Source: JALOAR01 sp041649415 (GTDB lineage: Bacteria; Patescibacteriota; Minisyncoccia; UBA6257; Colwellbacteraceae). From it: a DNA stretch of 61,936 nucleotides. Below, piece after piece: positions 8,148 to 16,913 of the stretch (position 1 is its first letter; every line of letters begins with the position of its first letter). The position numbers and the translations under genes are program-made. The notes beneath the pieces are model-generated. The model searched no databases, had not been told where the DNA came from, and saw only the letters and a program-made list of their open reading frames with translations. The stretch covers positions 1-61,936 of the forward strand of contig JBAZND010000004.1 in NCBI GenBank assembly GCA_041649415.1. Direction: 5' to 3'.

Positions 8148-9217
8148 TAGATTCTTTCAAGTAAAAGCCTAAGTTCACTCGGGTTAAGCGAATGCGTCTC
8201 AGCCGTTTCAAACGCTATCTCTTTTCTCTTGATAAGCTCCGCGAGCGAACGGTTAAGGGTTATCATCCCTTCCTGCAAGCTTGTCTCTATAACCAAATCT
8301 ATCTGGAAGAATTTCTTCTCGCGAATCAGATTTCTAATAGCCGGATTCGCAAGCATCACCTCGCATGCCGGAACTCTTCCTCCATCAACCTTGGGCACAA
8401 GCCGCTGGGAAACTATGCCCACGAGAGTAGCCGCGAGCTGCGAAGCCGCTTGGTCCTGCTGTTCCGCGGGAAAAGAATCCACTATGCGGTCTATCGTTTG
8501 CGCCGCCGAATTGGTGTGCAAGGTGGAAAAAACCAAATGCCCCGTTTCCGCCGCCGTCATCGCGATGGAAATTGATTCCCTGTCGCGCATCTCGCCTATC
8601 ATTAAAACATCCGGGTCCTGGCGAAGAACCGAGCGCAAGGCGCGAAGAAAATCCGGGCTATCGGTTGAGACCTCTCTTTGGGAGACAATTGACTTGTCCT
8701 GCACAAAAAGATATTCAATCGGATCCTCAATAGTGATAATGTGGTCCATTCTCTTGTGGTTAATCTCGTCAAGCATCGCGGCAAGCGTGGTCGATTTGCC
8801 TTGTCCCGCGGGTCCCACAACCAAAACGAACCCTTGCGAAAGTTTTCCAAATTCGTGAAGTAACGGCGGCAACCTCAATTCTTCAATAGTACGAATTGTG
8901 GCAGGAATTAACCGAAGCGCTGCCGCCAAGAACCCTCTTTGAAAATAAACGTTTGTCCTGAACCTCGCCTTATCTTCAAAAGCGTAGGTAAAGTCAACAT
9001 CACCGTATTTCATAAGTCTCCCTTTTAGAGTAGGAGTAAGAAGCGCGAGCGCGAGTCCCTGCGCGTCTTCCGCCGTAAGTATCGGCTCCTGCTGAAGACT
9101 TATGAGCGCACCATCAATTCTTAAAGTTGGTCTTCTGCCGACGGCAATATGAAGGTCGGAGGCGTTTTGCTTTGCAGTCATAAGAAGCAACTCGCTTAAT
9201 TTTTGCTTATAATCCAT
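8147..9217 (-). CDS. pilT: pilus retraction ATPase
   Basis: The protein has 356 residues. It has a Walker A (GPAGQGKSTT; note Gln in place of the common Ser), an Asp box DHIITIEDPIEY, a Walker B GEMRDRE, and a His box TGHLVFSTLHTNSA. N-terminal motifs MTAKQNASDLHIAVGRRP fit PilT. It powers pilus retraction, relevant to DNA uptake and twitching. A TATAAT at 9226-9231 lies 8 nt before the ATG, so pilT-pilC may form a separately started leaderless transcript. Confidence 0.94.
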   Translation of the reverse strand: MDYKQKLSELLLMTAKQNASDLHIAVGRRPTLRIDGALISLQQEPILTAEDAQGLALALLTPTLKGRLMKYGDVDFTYAFEDKARFRTNVYFQRGFLAAALRLIPATIRTIEELRLPPLLHEFGKLSQGFVLVVGPAGQGKSTTLAAMLDEINHKRMDHIITIEDPIEYLFVQDKSIVSQREVSTDSPDFLRALRSVLRQDPDVLMIGEMRDRESISIAMTAAETGHLVFSTLHTNSAAQTIDRIVDSFPAEQQDQAASQLAATLVGIVSQRLVPKVDGGRVPACEVMLANPAIRNLIREKKFFQIDLVIETSLQEGMITLNRSLAELIKRKEIAFETAETHSLNPSELRLLLERI

Positions 9218-9225
9218 GTATTTTT

Positions 9226-9231
9226 ATTATA
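9226..9231 (-). promoter_or_regulatory. -10 box (TATAAT) for pilT-pilC
   Basis: A perfect TATAAT on the minus strand in the 98-bp gap after pilB ends 8 nt before the pilT ATG. The gap is otherwise unremarkable. Confidence 0.45.
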
Positions 9232-9315
9232 CTCTACACCATCATTTCCGCGAAAGCAGAAATCTGCACAAATCCGGATATTCGTCTCCACATAGAAAAA
9301 TAACAATAAAATTCC

Positions 9316-11052
9316 TCAAGTTTCCGCCGTTTCCCGAAGCACTTCCTCTATTGAAATGATTCCGTCCAAGGCTTTTACAATTCCATCCTGCCTAAGACTC
9401 ACCATCCCTTGCCTTATTCCTTCATCCATTATTCTTCCTTCGCTTGCTCCCGCGTTAATAATGTTTTCAAGTTCCCTTGTCATTTTCATCACCTCGTAAA
9501 GCGCAATACGGCCGAGCGTTCCTTTTCCTTTACATTTTTCGCACCCGGGCGCCTTGTAAATTTTATAAGGCGCCTGATATTTGAGTGTCGCTTTAACTTC
9601 CGGCGCCATTTTGGCGATTTCGCTCTCAATCATCTTCTGTATCTCCGCCGGAGCTTCTTCGGGTTTCCTGCAATTCTCGCAAAGCCTGCGCACAAGTCTT
9701 TGTGCGAGCATGATGTTTAAAGCCGGTGGCAAAAGAAACGGCGCGACTCCCATATCCATAAGGCGAGGTATAACGCCTGCGGCATTATTCGTATGCAAAG
9801 TTGAAAGCACAATATGCCCCGTAAGCGCCGCTTGCACCGCGAGGTCTGCCGTTTCGTTGTCGCGAATTTCGCCGACCATAATAATGTCGGGGTCTTGACG
9901 GAGCGCTTGTCTCAAACCCGACGCGAAAGTATATCCAATCTCCGGTTTGATTTGCGATTGATTTACGCCCTCCACAAAGTATTCCACGGGGTCTTCCATA
10001 CTCAATATGTTTACGTCTTCCTTATTGAGTTTCTGTAAAAACGCGTATAAAGTCGTTGTTTTTCCGCTCCCTGTCGGACCCGTTACGAGAACCATTCCGA
10101 AAGGTTTTTTAAGCGCCTCTTCTACCCATTCGGCGTTTCGTCCCGTAAGTCCCAAATCGGCCATTCCTTTAAGACCCACTGTCGGGTCAAGTACGCGGAT
10201 AACAACCTTCTCTCCCAAAGGGGTTGGAAAAGTGGAAACACGATAATCCACGTCGCGTCCGAATATCACCGTCCTGAATCTTCCGTCTTGTGGAACGCGT
10301 GTTTCGTCTATTTTCAGATCTGATAAAACTTTTACTCTTGAGATTATCGTCTGCAAAAGTTCAAGAGGAAACGACGCCACCTCTCTCAAAGCGCCGTCAA
10401 TTCTAAATCTCACTCTTAGTTTCGTCCTCTCCGGTTCTATGTGAATGTCCGAGGCCTGCTGTTCCACGGCCGCTTTTAGCGTTGAAGAAACTATTTTTAT
10501 TATCGGCGCATCGTCTACGCCAACATGCTCCTCGTCAAGCGAGACAACGCGTTGGACAGTCGGCACGGTTCCCGGTTTCGCTCCTACTGCCCTCACGGCC
10601 TCTTGTATCTCTCTCTCATAAGGAGCGTACCTCCTTAAAACTTTCTCCCAATCCCCGTTTGATATTACGTATACGCCGAGTGAAATTTTGTTTTGTTTAG
10701 CTATAAAGCGAAGCGCTTCCTGCGCCTTTACATCGTCAGGATCAGTCATTCCGACTACTATCATTCCGTTCGAAAAACTAATCGGAGCTATTTTATAATT
10801 TCTCGCTGTTTCTTCCGGTATGAGCGCAAGCGTCTGTTCAGTAATCACTGCGGGATCAACTTTTTGATAAGGGATTTTAAGCAGCTCCGATTTTGCTTGC
10901 GCGAGCGTTACGTCTGGCACCAATTTTTTTGTCAGTACCACGTCCTCAAAAGACTTCCCCGTGGTTTGGGATTCCATAATAATCTTCTGCGCCAGTTCAT
11001 CGGAGAGAACCGTCTTCTCCACTAATTTGTTTGCAAGCGTGCGAGAGTCCAT
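9316..11052 (-). CDS. pilB: pilus extension ATPase
   Basis: The protein has 578 residues. The N-terminal MshEN/T2SSE-N domain contains DVTLAQAKSELLKIPYQ. The motor domain has Walker A GPTGSGKTTT, Asp box SMEDPVEY, Walker B GEIRDNET and His box TGHIVLSTLHTNNA. A tetracysteine zinc site (CENCRKPE then CEKCKGKG) is typical for PilB and absent from PilT. It drives pilin polymerisation at PilC and sits 11 nt after the small membrane protein gene. Confidence 0.95.
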   Translation of the reverse strand: MDSRTLANKLVEKTVLSDELAQKIIMESQTTGKSFEDVVLTKKLVPDVTLAQAKSELLKIPYQKVDPAVITEQTLALIPEETARNYKIAPISFSNGMIVVGMTDPDDVKAQEALRFIAKQNKISLGVYVISNGDWEKVLRRYAPYEREIQEAVRAVGAKPGTVPTVQRVVSLDEEHVGVDDAPIIKIVSSTLKAAVEQQASDIHIEPERTKLRVRFRIDGALREVASFPLELLQTIISRVKVLSDLKIDETRVPQDGRFRTVIFGRDVDYRVSTFPTPLGEKVVIRVLDPTVGLKGMADLGLTGRNAEWVEEALKKPFGMVLVTGPTGSGKTTTLYAFLQKLNKEDVNILSMEDPVEYFVEGVNQSQIKPEIGYTFASGLRQALRQDPDIIMVGEIRDNETADLAVQAALTGHIVLSTLHTNNAAGVIPRLMDMGVAPFLLPPALNIMLAQRLVRRLCENCRKPEEAPAEIQKMIESEIAKMAPEVKATLKYQAPYKIYKAPGCEKCKGKGTLGRIALYEVMKMTRELENIINAGASEGRIMDEGIRQGMVSLRQDGIVKALDGIISIEEVLRETAET

Positions 11053-11063
11053 TTTTAACTTCT

Positions 11064-11363
11064 TTAAGGCGACTGGAAGGGATTCTCCCTAACAGAAATG
11101 ATTTGCGTTATAAGGGCCGGAACAGGCGATGCAGTTTGAAGAGCGTTCCAAACTGGCGAATTTATCACGGAATCAACATCAAGAGTCGCCTTCGAAAAAG
11201 CGGCTGTGCTCTCATATTTGTCCGATCCGACAATGTCTACGATGGGCGCCGGCGAGAAGAAAAGATAATACGCGAGAAGTCCCATTACGGCGATAACCAC
11301 AAACCCTATAAGAAGAGGTACAAGCGCTCCTTTTTTTCCGTTTTCTTGAATGATTATTGCCAT
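11064..11363 (-). CDS. small single-pass membrane protein in the pilus operon
   Basis: The protein has 99 residues: a short cytoplasmic N-terminus, one membrane segment (about 15-38) and an extracytoplasmic tail. No family is recognised. Position between pilO and pilB is where PilP-like lipoproteins lie in Gram-negative bacteria. It has no lipobox and no visible PilP homology, so an analogous assembly role is only inference. Confidence 0.65.
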   Translation of the reverse strand: MAIIIQENGKKGALVPLLIGFVVIAVMGLLAYYLFFSPAPIVDIVGSDKYESTAAFSKATLDVDSVINSPVWNALQTASPVPALITQIISVRENPFQSP

Positions 11364-11369
11364 GTTTAT

Positions 11370-11933
11370 TTACTCCGTTAAATAATAAGCTTCAACCGTT
11401 ACAGTATACGAGAGCGTCGGATTGGTTTGAAATCCGCCCGTCACATTCAAGGACACTACGTTCAGAAGCCGAACGTTTGTTTCAATCGCGCTCAGATATT
11501 TTTTCATGTCATCATACTTGCTCGCGCACCGGACGGTTGCTTGCACCGTTCCATATGGTTTTACAAGCGACTTGGCGGTCGTTGTTTGAATCGGCAGTTC
11601 CTGAAACTCAATGGAATCAATAGTAATGTCGTTTAGCTTGGCAAGTCCGTAAAGTTGATTTAAAAGAGAAGGAATATTTTCTTTCGGCGGAACCACTTCT
11701 GAAAAAGATTCTTGTAATCCGGAAATACTTTCAAATCTCGCGAGCACCTTGTTTTTTTCCTGCACTGCTGTTTCATAATCCGCCAGAAGCGTCGTTATTG
11801 TTTGCCTCTTTCCTCTTAATTCTTGAATCACCGCATATTGCGGTCTTATAAGCGCGGCATAGACGTAAAGAGCGGCAGCCAACAATACTAAGCTTCCGAG
11901 TGACACTAATAATCTTTGCGTTGATTCTTTCAT
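11370..11933 (-). CDS. pilO: pilus assembly protein PilO
   Basis: The protein has 187 residues. It has an N-terminal membrane helix (about 10-28), a coiled-coil-prone stretch with LADYETAVQEKNKVLARFESI, and a ferredoxin-like C-terminal domain, the PilO layout. In the family, PilN and PilO form heterodimers that link the inner-membrane platform. Start and stop codons overlap the neighbouring pilN by 1 nt. Confidence 0.8.
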   Translation of the reverse strand: MKESTQRLLVSLGSLVLLAAALYVYAALIRPQYAVIQELRGKRQTITTLLADYETAVQEKNKVLARFESISGLQESFSEVVPPKENIPSLLNQLYGLAKLNDITIDSIEFQELPIQTTTAKSLVKPYGTVQATVRCASKYDDMKKYLSAIETNVRLLNVVSLNVTGGFQTNPTLSYTVTVEAYYLTE

Positions 11934-12505
11934 CAGCTGTTAGGTTGTTCTATCGGCTGTTCTATAGGCGGCACGGTTGGCGGAATGAATTTGAATAAAT
12001 CCGGCGAAAGGTCCGCTCTTAATTCAAATCTGACTAATTCATCCGCCAATCGTGCCGATGAAATCGTAACCTTGTTAACGCCCAAGGCGCTTTCATATAC
12101 GGCCATTTGTCCCGCAAGAACGTCGTATGACTTTGCAAAGCCGCTCATGTTCGCCATCTTTGTGAGAACATTTATCGTTGCGCCTGAAAATCCCACATCT
12201 GCCATCGTGTTTGTCTCAAGCATATTGAAAAATGGCATTACAGCCACGTGAGCCGACAAAAGATTTTTTATATTCGTGAGCTGCGAATAAAACTGAACGA
12301 ACTCCGCCTCCGCTTCCCCTTGCGGAGCAATATAGTCAAGTTCGGCCATTCTGTCTTCAGCGCTTTTAATTGAAGCCGAAACAAACGGTTTATAGCCAAA
12401 TGTCAGCCCCGCATAGACTATGATTGCAAGCCCGAAAACAACCGCCGAGAAAACCAGCGCTTTCCATGGAATTGCCCCCCTGCTTGTTCCTAAATTATCT
12501 GCCAT
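11933..12505 (-). CDS. pilN: pilus assembly protein PilN
   Basis: The protein has 190 residues: a cytoplasmic N-terminus, a membrane helix at about 16-36, then a periplasmic-type domain. The order pilM-pilN-pilO and the short spacing (3 nt after pilM) support the assignment, since sequence identity within this family is low. The cytoplasmic N-terminal peptide is where PilN binds PilM in known systems. The C-terminus is proline-rich. Confidence 0.72.
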   Translation of the reverse strand: MADNLGTSRGAIPWKALVFSAVVFGLAIIVYAGLTFGYKPFVSASIKSAEDRMAELDYIAPQGEAEAEFVQFYSQLTNIKNLLSAHVAVMPFFNMLETNTMADVGFSGATINVLTKMANMSGFAKSYDVLAGQMAVYESALGVNKVTISSARLADELVRFELRADLSPDLFKFIPPTVPPIEQPIEQPNS

Positions 12506-12508
12506 TTT

Positions 12509-13603
12509 TTAAATATAAGACTTCATTCCGACGCCAACCGCCACGGAAAAACGCGATGCGACCGACTGGAACAAAGGCGCGAACTGCAACGGATAAGACA
12601 CGGCGTTCCACGGGTCGGCCCCCATAGTCGGAACCCCAAGCTGTCTCCCCGCATAATCGGCGAGACCTTGCATCCCGCCTCCTCCTCCGGCAAGAAGCAC
12701 TTTGGATATTTTGCCGCCTCCTTTTTCAAATATGTCTTTGGCTTTTCTTCCTTCGTTAAGTATAACATCAATAAAAGGCGTCATTAGTGTGGATAATCCG
12801 TATTCTCCCGCCATACCCATGAGTCCTCTTTGCTTTTTAAGCGTTTCCGCTCTTCTTACGTTTATTCCCAATCCCTTTGCAAGTGACTGGGTTAAAGAAT
12901 TACTCGCAAAATCGGTCTGGATCGCGTATTTGAGCATTCCACTTCCGGCAATGGCAACCGTGCTCGTGAAAGCCCCTATATCAAATATCAAAACATCCTC
13001 TTTTGTGCCGTAAGTAAGCGAGCGAGCAAGACTTAGCCCTTCAACTTCAAGCATTTTTAAATTTAATCCCGCTCTCTTAAAAACTGCCTTATGAGCGTTG
13101 ATTTGTTCGTTCGGAACGGAAATCAAAAGCACTCTTTGAGTTTTCGTTCCCGCCCGATCCTCAAACTGACCGATGGGCATCCAATCTATGGTTACGTCGG
13201 ACATCGGCAAGGGCACGAGAGAACGCGCTTGATAAGGAACCGCCTTTGCCGTCTCTTCAGCATTCATCGTCGGCAGATCTATAATAGACGTAAACGCCGC
13301 AAACGACGGAACAGCCGCAACTACATCCCTCGTTTTAGTTCCCATTTGAGTAATAAGTGTCCGGATCATCTCCGATGCAGCGCCATCGGCTACGTTTAGA
13401 GAGCTCGTCTGTAACACGCTGTTAACGCGTTCCAGATAATCCGGCGATTCAATCATCCCGTAATTTAGGACATTCGGTTGTCCCTGACGCGCATCCATCT
13501 CCACTATTTTTACGGAAACAGTGCCGATATCTACTCCAAGAACAGGCCCTTTTGTTGCCTGTACAGTCTTTTTGCCAAAGAATTTCCCAAATAAGCTCGG
13601 CAT
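12509..13603 (-). CDS. pilM: actin-like pilus assembly ATPase PilM
   Basis: The protein has 364 residues. Its actin/FtsA-like features are PVLGVDIGTVSVKIVEMD (phosphate 1), VLIFDIGAFTSTVAIAG (phosphate 2) and KVLLAGGGGGMQGL (adenosine motif). It is a cytoplasmic scaffold that binds the PilN N-terminus. It is the first gene of the minus-strand pilus locus and is divergent from comF across a 57-bp promoter region. Confidence 0.92.
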   Translation of the reverse strand: MPSLFGKFFGKKTVQATKGPVLGVDIGTVSVKIVEMDARQGQPNVLNYGMIESPDYLERVNSVLQTSSLNVADGAASEMIRTLITQMGTKTRDVVAAVPSFAAFTSIIDLPTMNAEETAKAVPYQARSLVPLPMSDVTIDWMPIGQFEDRAGTKTQRVLLISVPNEQINAHKAVFKRAGLNLKMLEVEGLSLARSLTYGTKEDVLIFDIGAFTSTVAIAGSGMLKYAIQTDFASNSLTQSLAKGLGINVRRAETLKKQRGLMGMAGEYGLSTLMTPFIDVILNEGRKAKDIFEKGGGKISKVLLAGGGGGMQGLADYAGRQLGVPTMGADPWNAVSYPLQFAPLFQSVASRFSVAVGVGMKSYI

Positions 13604-13660
13604 CTATGGTATGTTTAATAGCCGTCCATATCTATAATGTTCATTATATAACTTACTGCT

Positions 13661-14350
13661 ATGAAGCACGAACTCACAACAAAATTTATAAGCGCGTTTC
13701 AAAGCGTTTTAGACGTCATAATGCCCGGTATTTGCGCGCATTGCGGTAAGGACGTTACTGACGCGAGACTCTTGTGCGACTACTGCGAAAAATCAATTAT
13801 CATCCGCAAGGCTCCCAAAAAACTCGGCGAACGTTTTCTGTTTGCCGCAACGGATTATAAAGATTCCGCCATACAGAGCCTCATTAAGGCCATGAAATAT
13901 AAACGCGTTTGGAAAGCTAGCGAATCAATCGGGAAAATTATGTTAAAACATCTTGAGATTTCGGGATTCGCGCAAATTATCAAAGGCAATAAAGATGTTT
14001 TCATTGTCCCAATTCCCATTCATTTTTTTAAAAATATGCGACGCGGTTTTAATCAGTCGGAGATATTGGCAAAAGTTATTGGCCGCCATCTGCAAATTCC
14101 CGTAGTCAAAGCTTTAAAGCGTCAAAAGTGGACTCCTCCCCAAAGCGAAATCACGGATGATAAAATTCGATTACTGAACGTGCTTGACTGTTTCTCCCTC
14201 TCTCACAAAGCCAAAACAATTCCGCGCGATTCCGCAATAATCATTTTGGACGATGTCATAACCTCCGGCGGAACGATAAAAGAAGCGGCTAAAGTTTTAA
14301 AGCCGCTTCATCCCCGCCAAATTATTTTCGTAAGTGCCGCCTCTCGTTAA
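13661..14350 (+). CDS. comF: ComF-family phosphoribosyltransferase-like competence protein
   Basis: The protein has 229 residues. The N-terminal zinc finger has two Cys pairs (CAHC, then CDYC), and the type I PRTase motif IIILDDVITSGGT lies near the C-terminus. The segment FAATDYKDSAIQSLIKAMKYK is typical of ComF. ComF is needed for uptake of transformed DNA in several bacteria. Its place next to the pilus locus and the dprA gene elsewhere in the window suggest natural competence. A TATAAC box (13647-13652) ends 8 nt before the ATG. Confidence 0.9.
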   Translation: MKHELTTKFISAFQSVLDVIMPGICAHCGKDVTDARLLCDYCEKSIIIRKAPKKLGERFLFAATDYKDSAIQSLIKAMKYKRVWKASESIGKIMLKHLEISGFAQIIKGNKDVFIVPIPIHFFKNMRRGFNQSEILAKVIGRHLQIPVVKALKRQKWTPPQSEITDDKIRLLNVLDCFSLSHKAKTIPRDSAIIILDDVITSGGTIKEAAKVLKPLHPRQIIFVSAASR

Positions 14351-14754
14351 TCTTTCTTTACTTCTTCATTGTCCGTTTCAGGCAAGTTATTTTGAAGCAT
14401 TTGCTGCGATGGGAGGCTTCTTCCTTCCATCGTTGCGATTATGGGACTTACATCGGATAATTTAGACATAAAGACTATCTGTTTCCTGTTAATTTTCATT
14501 CCGCCTTTAGGCGCCCAAACGGCATCGGAAAATTTTTGAAGACTTAAACCTCCGTTCTCCGATTGTTGTAAAAACCACGGATCCCGCATTTTTACGCACG
14601 GGAAAAAACTTGTCTTTCCAAAATAAATATTTCCTGTCGTAAGATAAACCGCCATATAAGGCCTGTAACAGATAGAAAACAAAACACCTGCAGTAATAGC
14701 AAGAACGACAAATGCAACAACTACAATTAGAACTATATTTAAAGATTTCTTCAT
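14347..14754 (-). CDS. small membrane-anchored protein downstream of the tail-fibre-like prepilin
   Basis: The protein has 135 residues from ATG 14754; a TTG start at 14769 is also possible. It has one membrane segment at about 6-28 and a short soluble part with MKINRKQIVFMSKLSDVSP, ending in an acidic tail. Similar small proteins with a YLTTGNIYFGK phrase occur in CPR genomes with no known function (from memory, not checked). The 3' end overlaps that of comF by 4 nt in convergent orientation. Confidence 0.65.
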   Translation of the reverse strand: MKKSLNIVLIVVVAFVVLAITAGVLFSICYRPYMAVYLTTGNIYFGKTSFFPCVKMRDPWFLQQSENGGLSLQKFSDAVWAPKGGMKINRKQIVFMSKLSDVSPIIATMEGRSLPSQQMLQNNLPETDNEEVKKD

Positions 14755-14769
14755 TGTTTTATTTTCCAA

Positions 14770-16203
14770 CTATTTTATTTTCGCTTCAAGTTCTTTTATT
14801 CTTTTTATTAAATCTTTTATTACTTCATTTTGTGCCGAGACCGTTGCTGACAGGTCACGGTTACCGTCCGTTCCGCGAACGAAATCCGTAAGCGAAAAAT
14901 GGTCAAGCTGGCGTTCTTTGTCCGTCGGATTATATTCCCCATCGGGCAGACGCTTCATTGAAAGGACTGCGTTATAAGCAACACCTAAATTTTCCGGATA
15001 CGGTGTGCGGTCGGTAAAAGACAACGCGGAAACATCGGCAGTAAAGTAAGCGTTACCAGCAAAATATGAGGTTCCGTCGACATATAGCTTATAACTACCA
15101 GGATTCGCTACTCCTATGCCGACATTGCCAGAAGCCAAGATCGATATGGCCGTTGTTGTGCTGTTAGTATTAATGAGCAGGGTTCCTTCGTCTTTTTGAT
15201 ATAATTCCGCCCCATTTCCGGAATTATAATCTTGGTTCGCAAACTTTAATAACGGGATACCGCTGCCGCCTAATCTTAACGTGAGATAATCAACAGAAGA
15301 ATTTATATCCAATTTATAATCGGGATTTGTCGTCCCTATTCCCAAATTCGTATTCGTGAAGTATGCCCTCCTTGAGGATTGTCCAATGTCTCCTTCCAAA
15401 TAAAGCATCGGCGTCCCGCCAATGTCATATCTTTGCCCGTACTCATCGTAAGGTGTTGACGTTACGTAATATTGGCTGATGGCCGATAGGCCATGAGAAG
15501 CCCCTCTCGCCATTGACAGTCCTACCTGCTCTCCTATTGAATCGGGGCCTGTTACGGTTACCCCTCCCGAGAGAACAAGATTGTTCCATTTAAGAGATGT
15601 TCCGCCGATATTTCTCGTTTCCGTTTCGTCCGGTAAAAGGTCGGAGTCAAACGTTGCCGCCGATACGTGCGCTATGGCCGAAGCCAAATGTTTTTCCACT
15701 CTCAATTTCGGGTCATCCGGATTGAATATCATCGCGAGATCCACGGTAACCGTTGAAAGTCCGCCCGGATTTCCTACTTTAGTAAAAACTAAAGATGATA
15801 TTCGCACATCGGCGGTCGTCAAAGCCGCTTTCGGCCTGACACCTTCCCTTATGTAAACGCCTCCGATATCCGAGCTGATTATCGTCGGGTCAAGTGTCGG
15901 ATCTTCCACTCTCAATTTTATTGAACAAAACTCGGTGCATTCCGTGCCCTCGGTATCTCCTTCATATACTCCCTCAACCACGCTCGCGTCTCTTATCGCG
16001 TATTGAATTTTCTGCGTCACAAACTGCAGTTGTCTCGTAACTTCAAAAGCGGCATTTTCTCTCGTCTGTATTCCGGAAACGGCGATCAAAATTCCCGTTA
16101 AAAGTCCCGCCGCTACGGTAAAAATCATTGAATATATCAAAAGCTCAACTAACGTGAAGCCCTTGGAATAAAACTTCAAAAGATTTCCGAAACGAAATCT
16201 CAT
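14770..16203 (-). CDS. prepilin-like protein with tail-fibre (GIGTT-type) repeats
   Basis: The 477-residue protein starts at ATG 16203. The upstream extension to 16227 runs through a TGCTATAAT promoter, so I reject it. The type III prepilin signal KGFTLVELLIYSMIF is followed by a minor-pilin-like first domain. A long region then has phage-tail-fibre-like repeats (NLGIGTTNPDYKLDI, NVGIGVANPGSYKLYV). The C-terminus is a helical coiled-coil stretch (VIKDLIKRIKELEAKIK), as in proteins with intramolecular-chaperone (S74-type) ends, but the S74 catalytic motif is not clear. I infer a pilus-borne adhesin. Confidence 0.8.
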   Translation of the reverse strand: MRFRFGNLLKFYSKGFTLVELLIYSMIFTVAAGLLTGILIAVSGIQTRENAAFEVTRQLQFVTQKIQYAIRDASVVEGVYEGDTEGTECTEFCSIKLRVEDPTLDPTIISSDIGGVYIREGVRPKAALTTADVRISSLVFTKVGNPGGLSTVTVDLAMIFNPDDPKLRVEKHLASAIAHVSAATFDSDLLPDETETRNIGGTSLKWNNLVLSGGVTVTGPDSIGEQVGLSMARGASHGLSAISQYYVTSTPYDEYGQRYDIGGTPMLYLEGDIGQSSRRAYFTNTNLGIGTTNPDYKLDINSSVDYLTLRLGGSGIPLLKFANQDYNSGNGAELYQKDEGTLLINTNSTTTAISILASGNVGIGVANPGSYKLYVDGTSYFAGNAYFTADVSALSFTDRTPYPENLGVAYNAVLSMKRLPDGEYNPTDKERQLDHFSLTDFVRGTDGNRDLSATVSAQNEVIKDLIKRIKELEAKIK

Positions 16204-16215
16204 TATTCTAAAAAG

Positions 16216-16221
16216 ATTATA
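16216..16221 (-). promoter_or_regulatory. extended -10 promoter of the tail-fibre-like prepilin
   Basis: The minus strand reads TGCTATAAT, a consensus extended -10, ending 12 nt before the ATG at 16203. A weak GTCTTA lies 17 bases upstream. The transcript leader would be about 5 nt. Confidence 0.55.
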
Positions 16222-16237
16222 GCACAAAAACCATCAA

Positions 16238-16879
16238 CTAAGACGCGGTTTTGACTGTTTCCGGTTTTAATTTGATGTAAGGTCTTATCGGGAACAACAT
16301 AAATGCTCCAATAATTGAAAAACCTACTACGATAATAATAAGTGGACGAAAACCGTTCGTGCTTGCAATGTATCCGCCGAGAGCAGCAAGTGCGGCGCTT
16401 ATGAGGTCAGTAAGAGTAAAATAAGCTCCCCATTCCGTTCCTTCTCTTCCCCTATCGATATGTTTCGTAAATATCGCCATAAAGGTGGGAAACGTAAAAG
16501 CGGTGCAAACGCCGAGAATAAACTGAACGACATAGAGTTCAAGCGGAGTATTTACGATCAAATATAAAAGAGGCGACAAAGCGATAATTAGCGAAAAAAT
16601 AAACATCAGCCAAAAATCATCTTTTTCTCCTCGGATTTTATCTATGAGATATGCAATCGGTATTTGGAAAACGCTCTTTGCAATTAAATATATTCCGGCC
16701 GCGAGCCCCGCAACCATCTCGTTCCCTCCCTGTATGAAATCAGCTATGAAAAGTGCAAATATCGGCCCTAAAAGCCCCGAGGCGCCAACCATGATAGTAT
16801 CCGATAAAATAAGAAATCGCACTACCGGATTTATATCTTGCAAAAAATAATATTTAAGCTTGGTCGCCCGCTTTTCCAT
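16238..16879 (-). CDS. half-length MFS-type membrane protein
   Basis: The protein has 213 residues with six hydrophobic segments, so it is half of a standard 12-helix major facilitator. The loop AYLIDKIRGEKDDF between helices 2 and 3 resembles the MFS motif A. The frame is intact, with a clear -10-like TGTTAGAAT ending 7 nt before the ATG, so it may be expressed as a homodimer-forming half-transporter. Truncation by loss of the C-terminal half cannot be excluded. The substrate is unknown. Confidence 0.75.
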   Translation of the reverse strand: MEKRATKLKYYFLQDINPVVRFLILSDTIMVGASGLLGPIFALFIADFIQGGNEMVAGLAAGIYLIAKSVFQIPIAYLIDKIRGEKDDFWLMFIFSLIIALSPLLYLIVNTPLELYVVQFILGVCTAFTFPTFMAIFTKHIDRGREGTEWGAYFTLTDLISAALAALGGYIASTNGFRPLIIIVVGFSIIGAFMLFPIRPYIKLKPETVKTAS

Positions 16880-16913
16880 TAAGCTGATTCTAACACACCT
16901 ATTTTAAAAGCCG

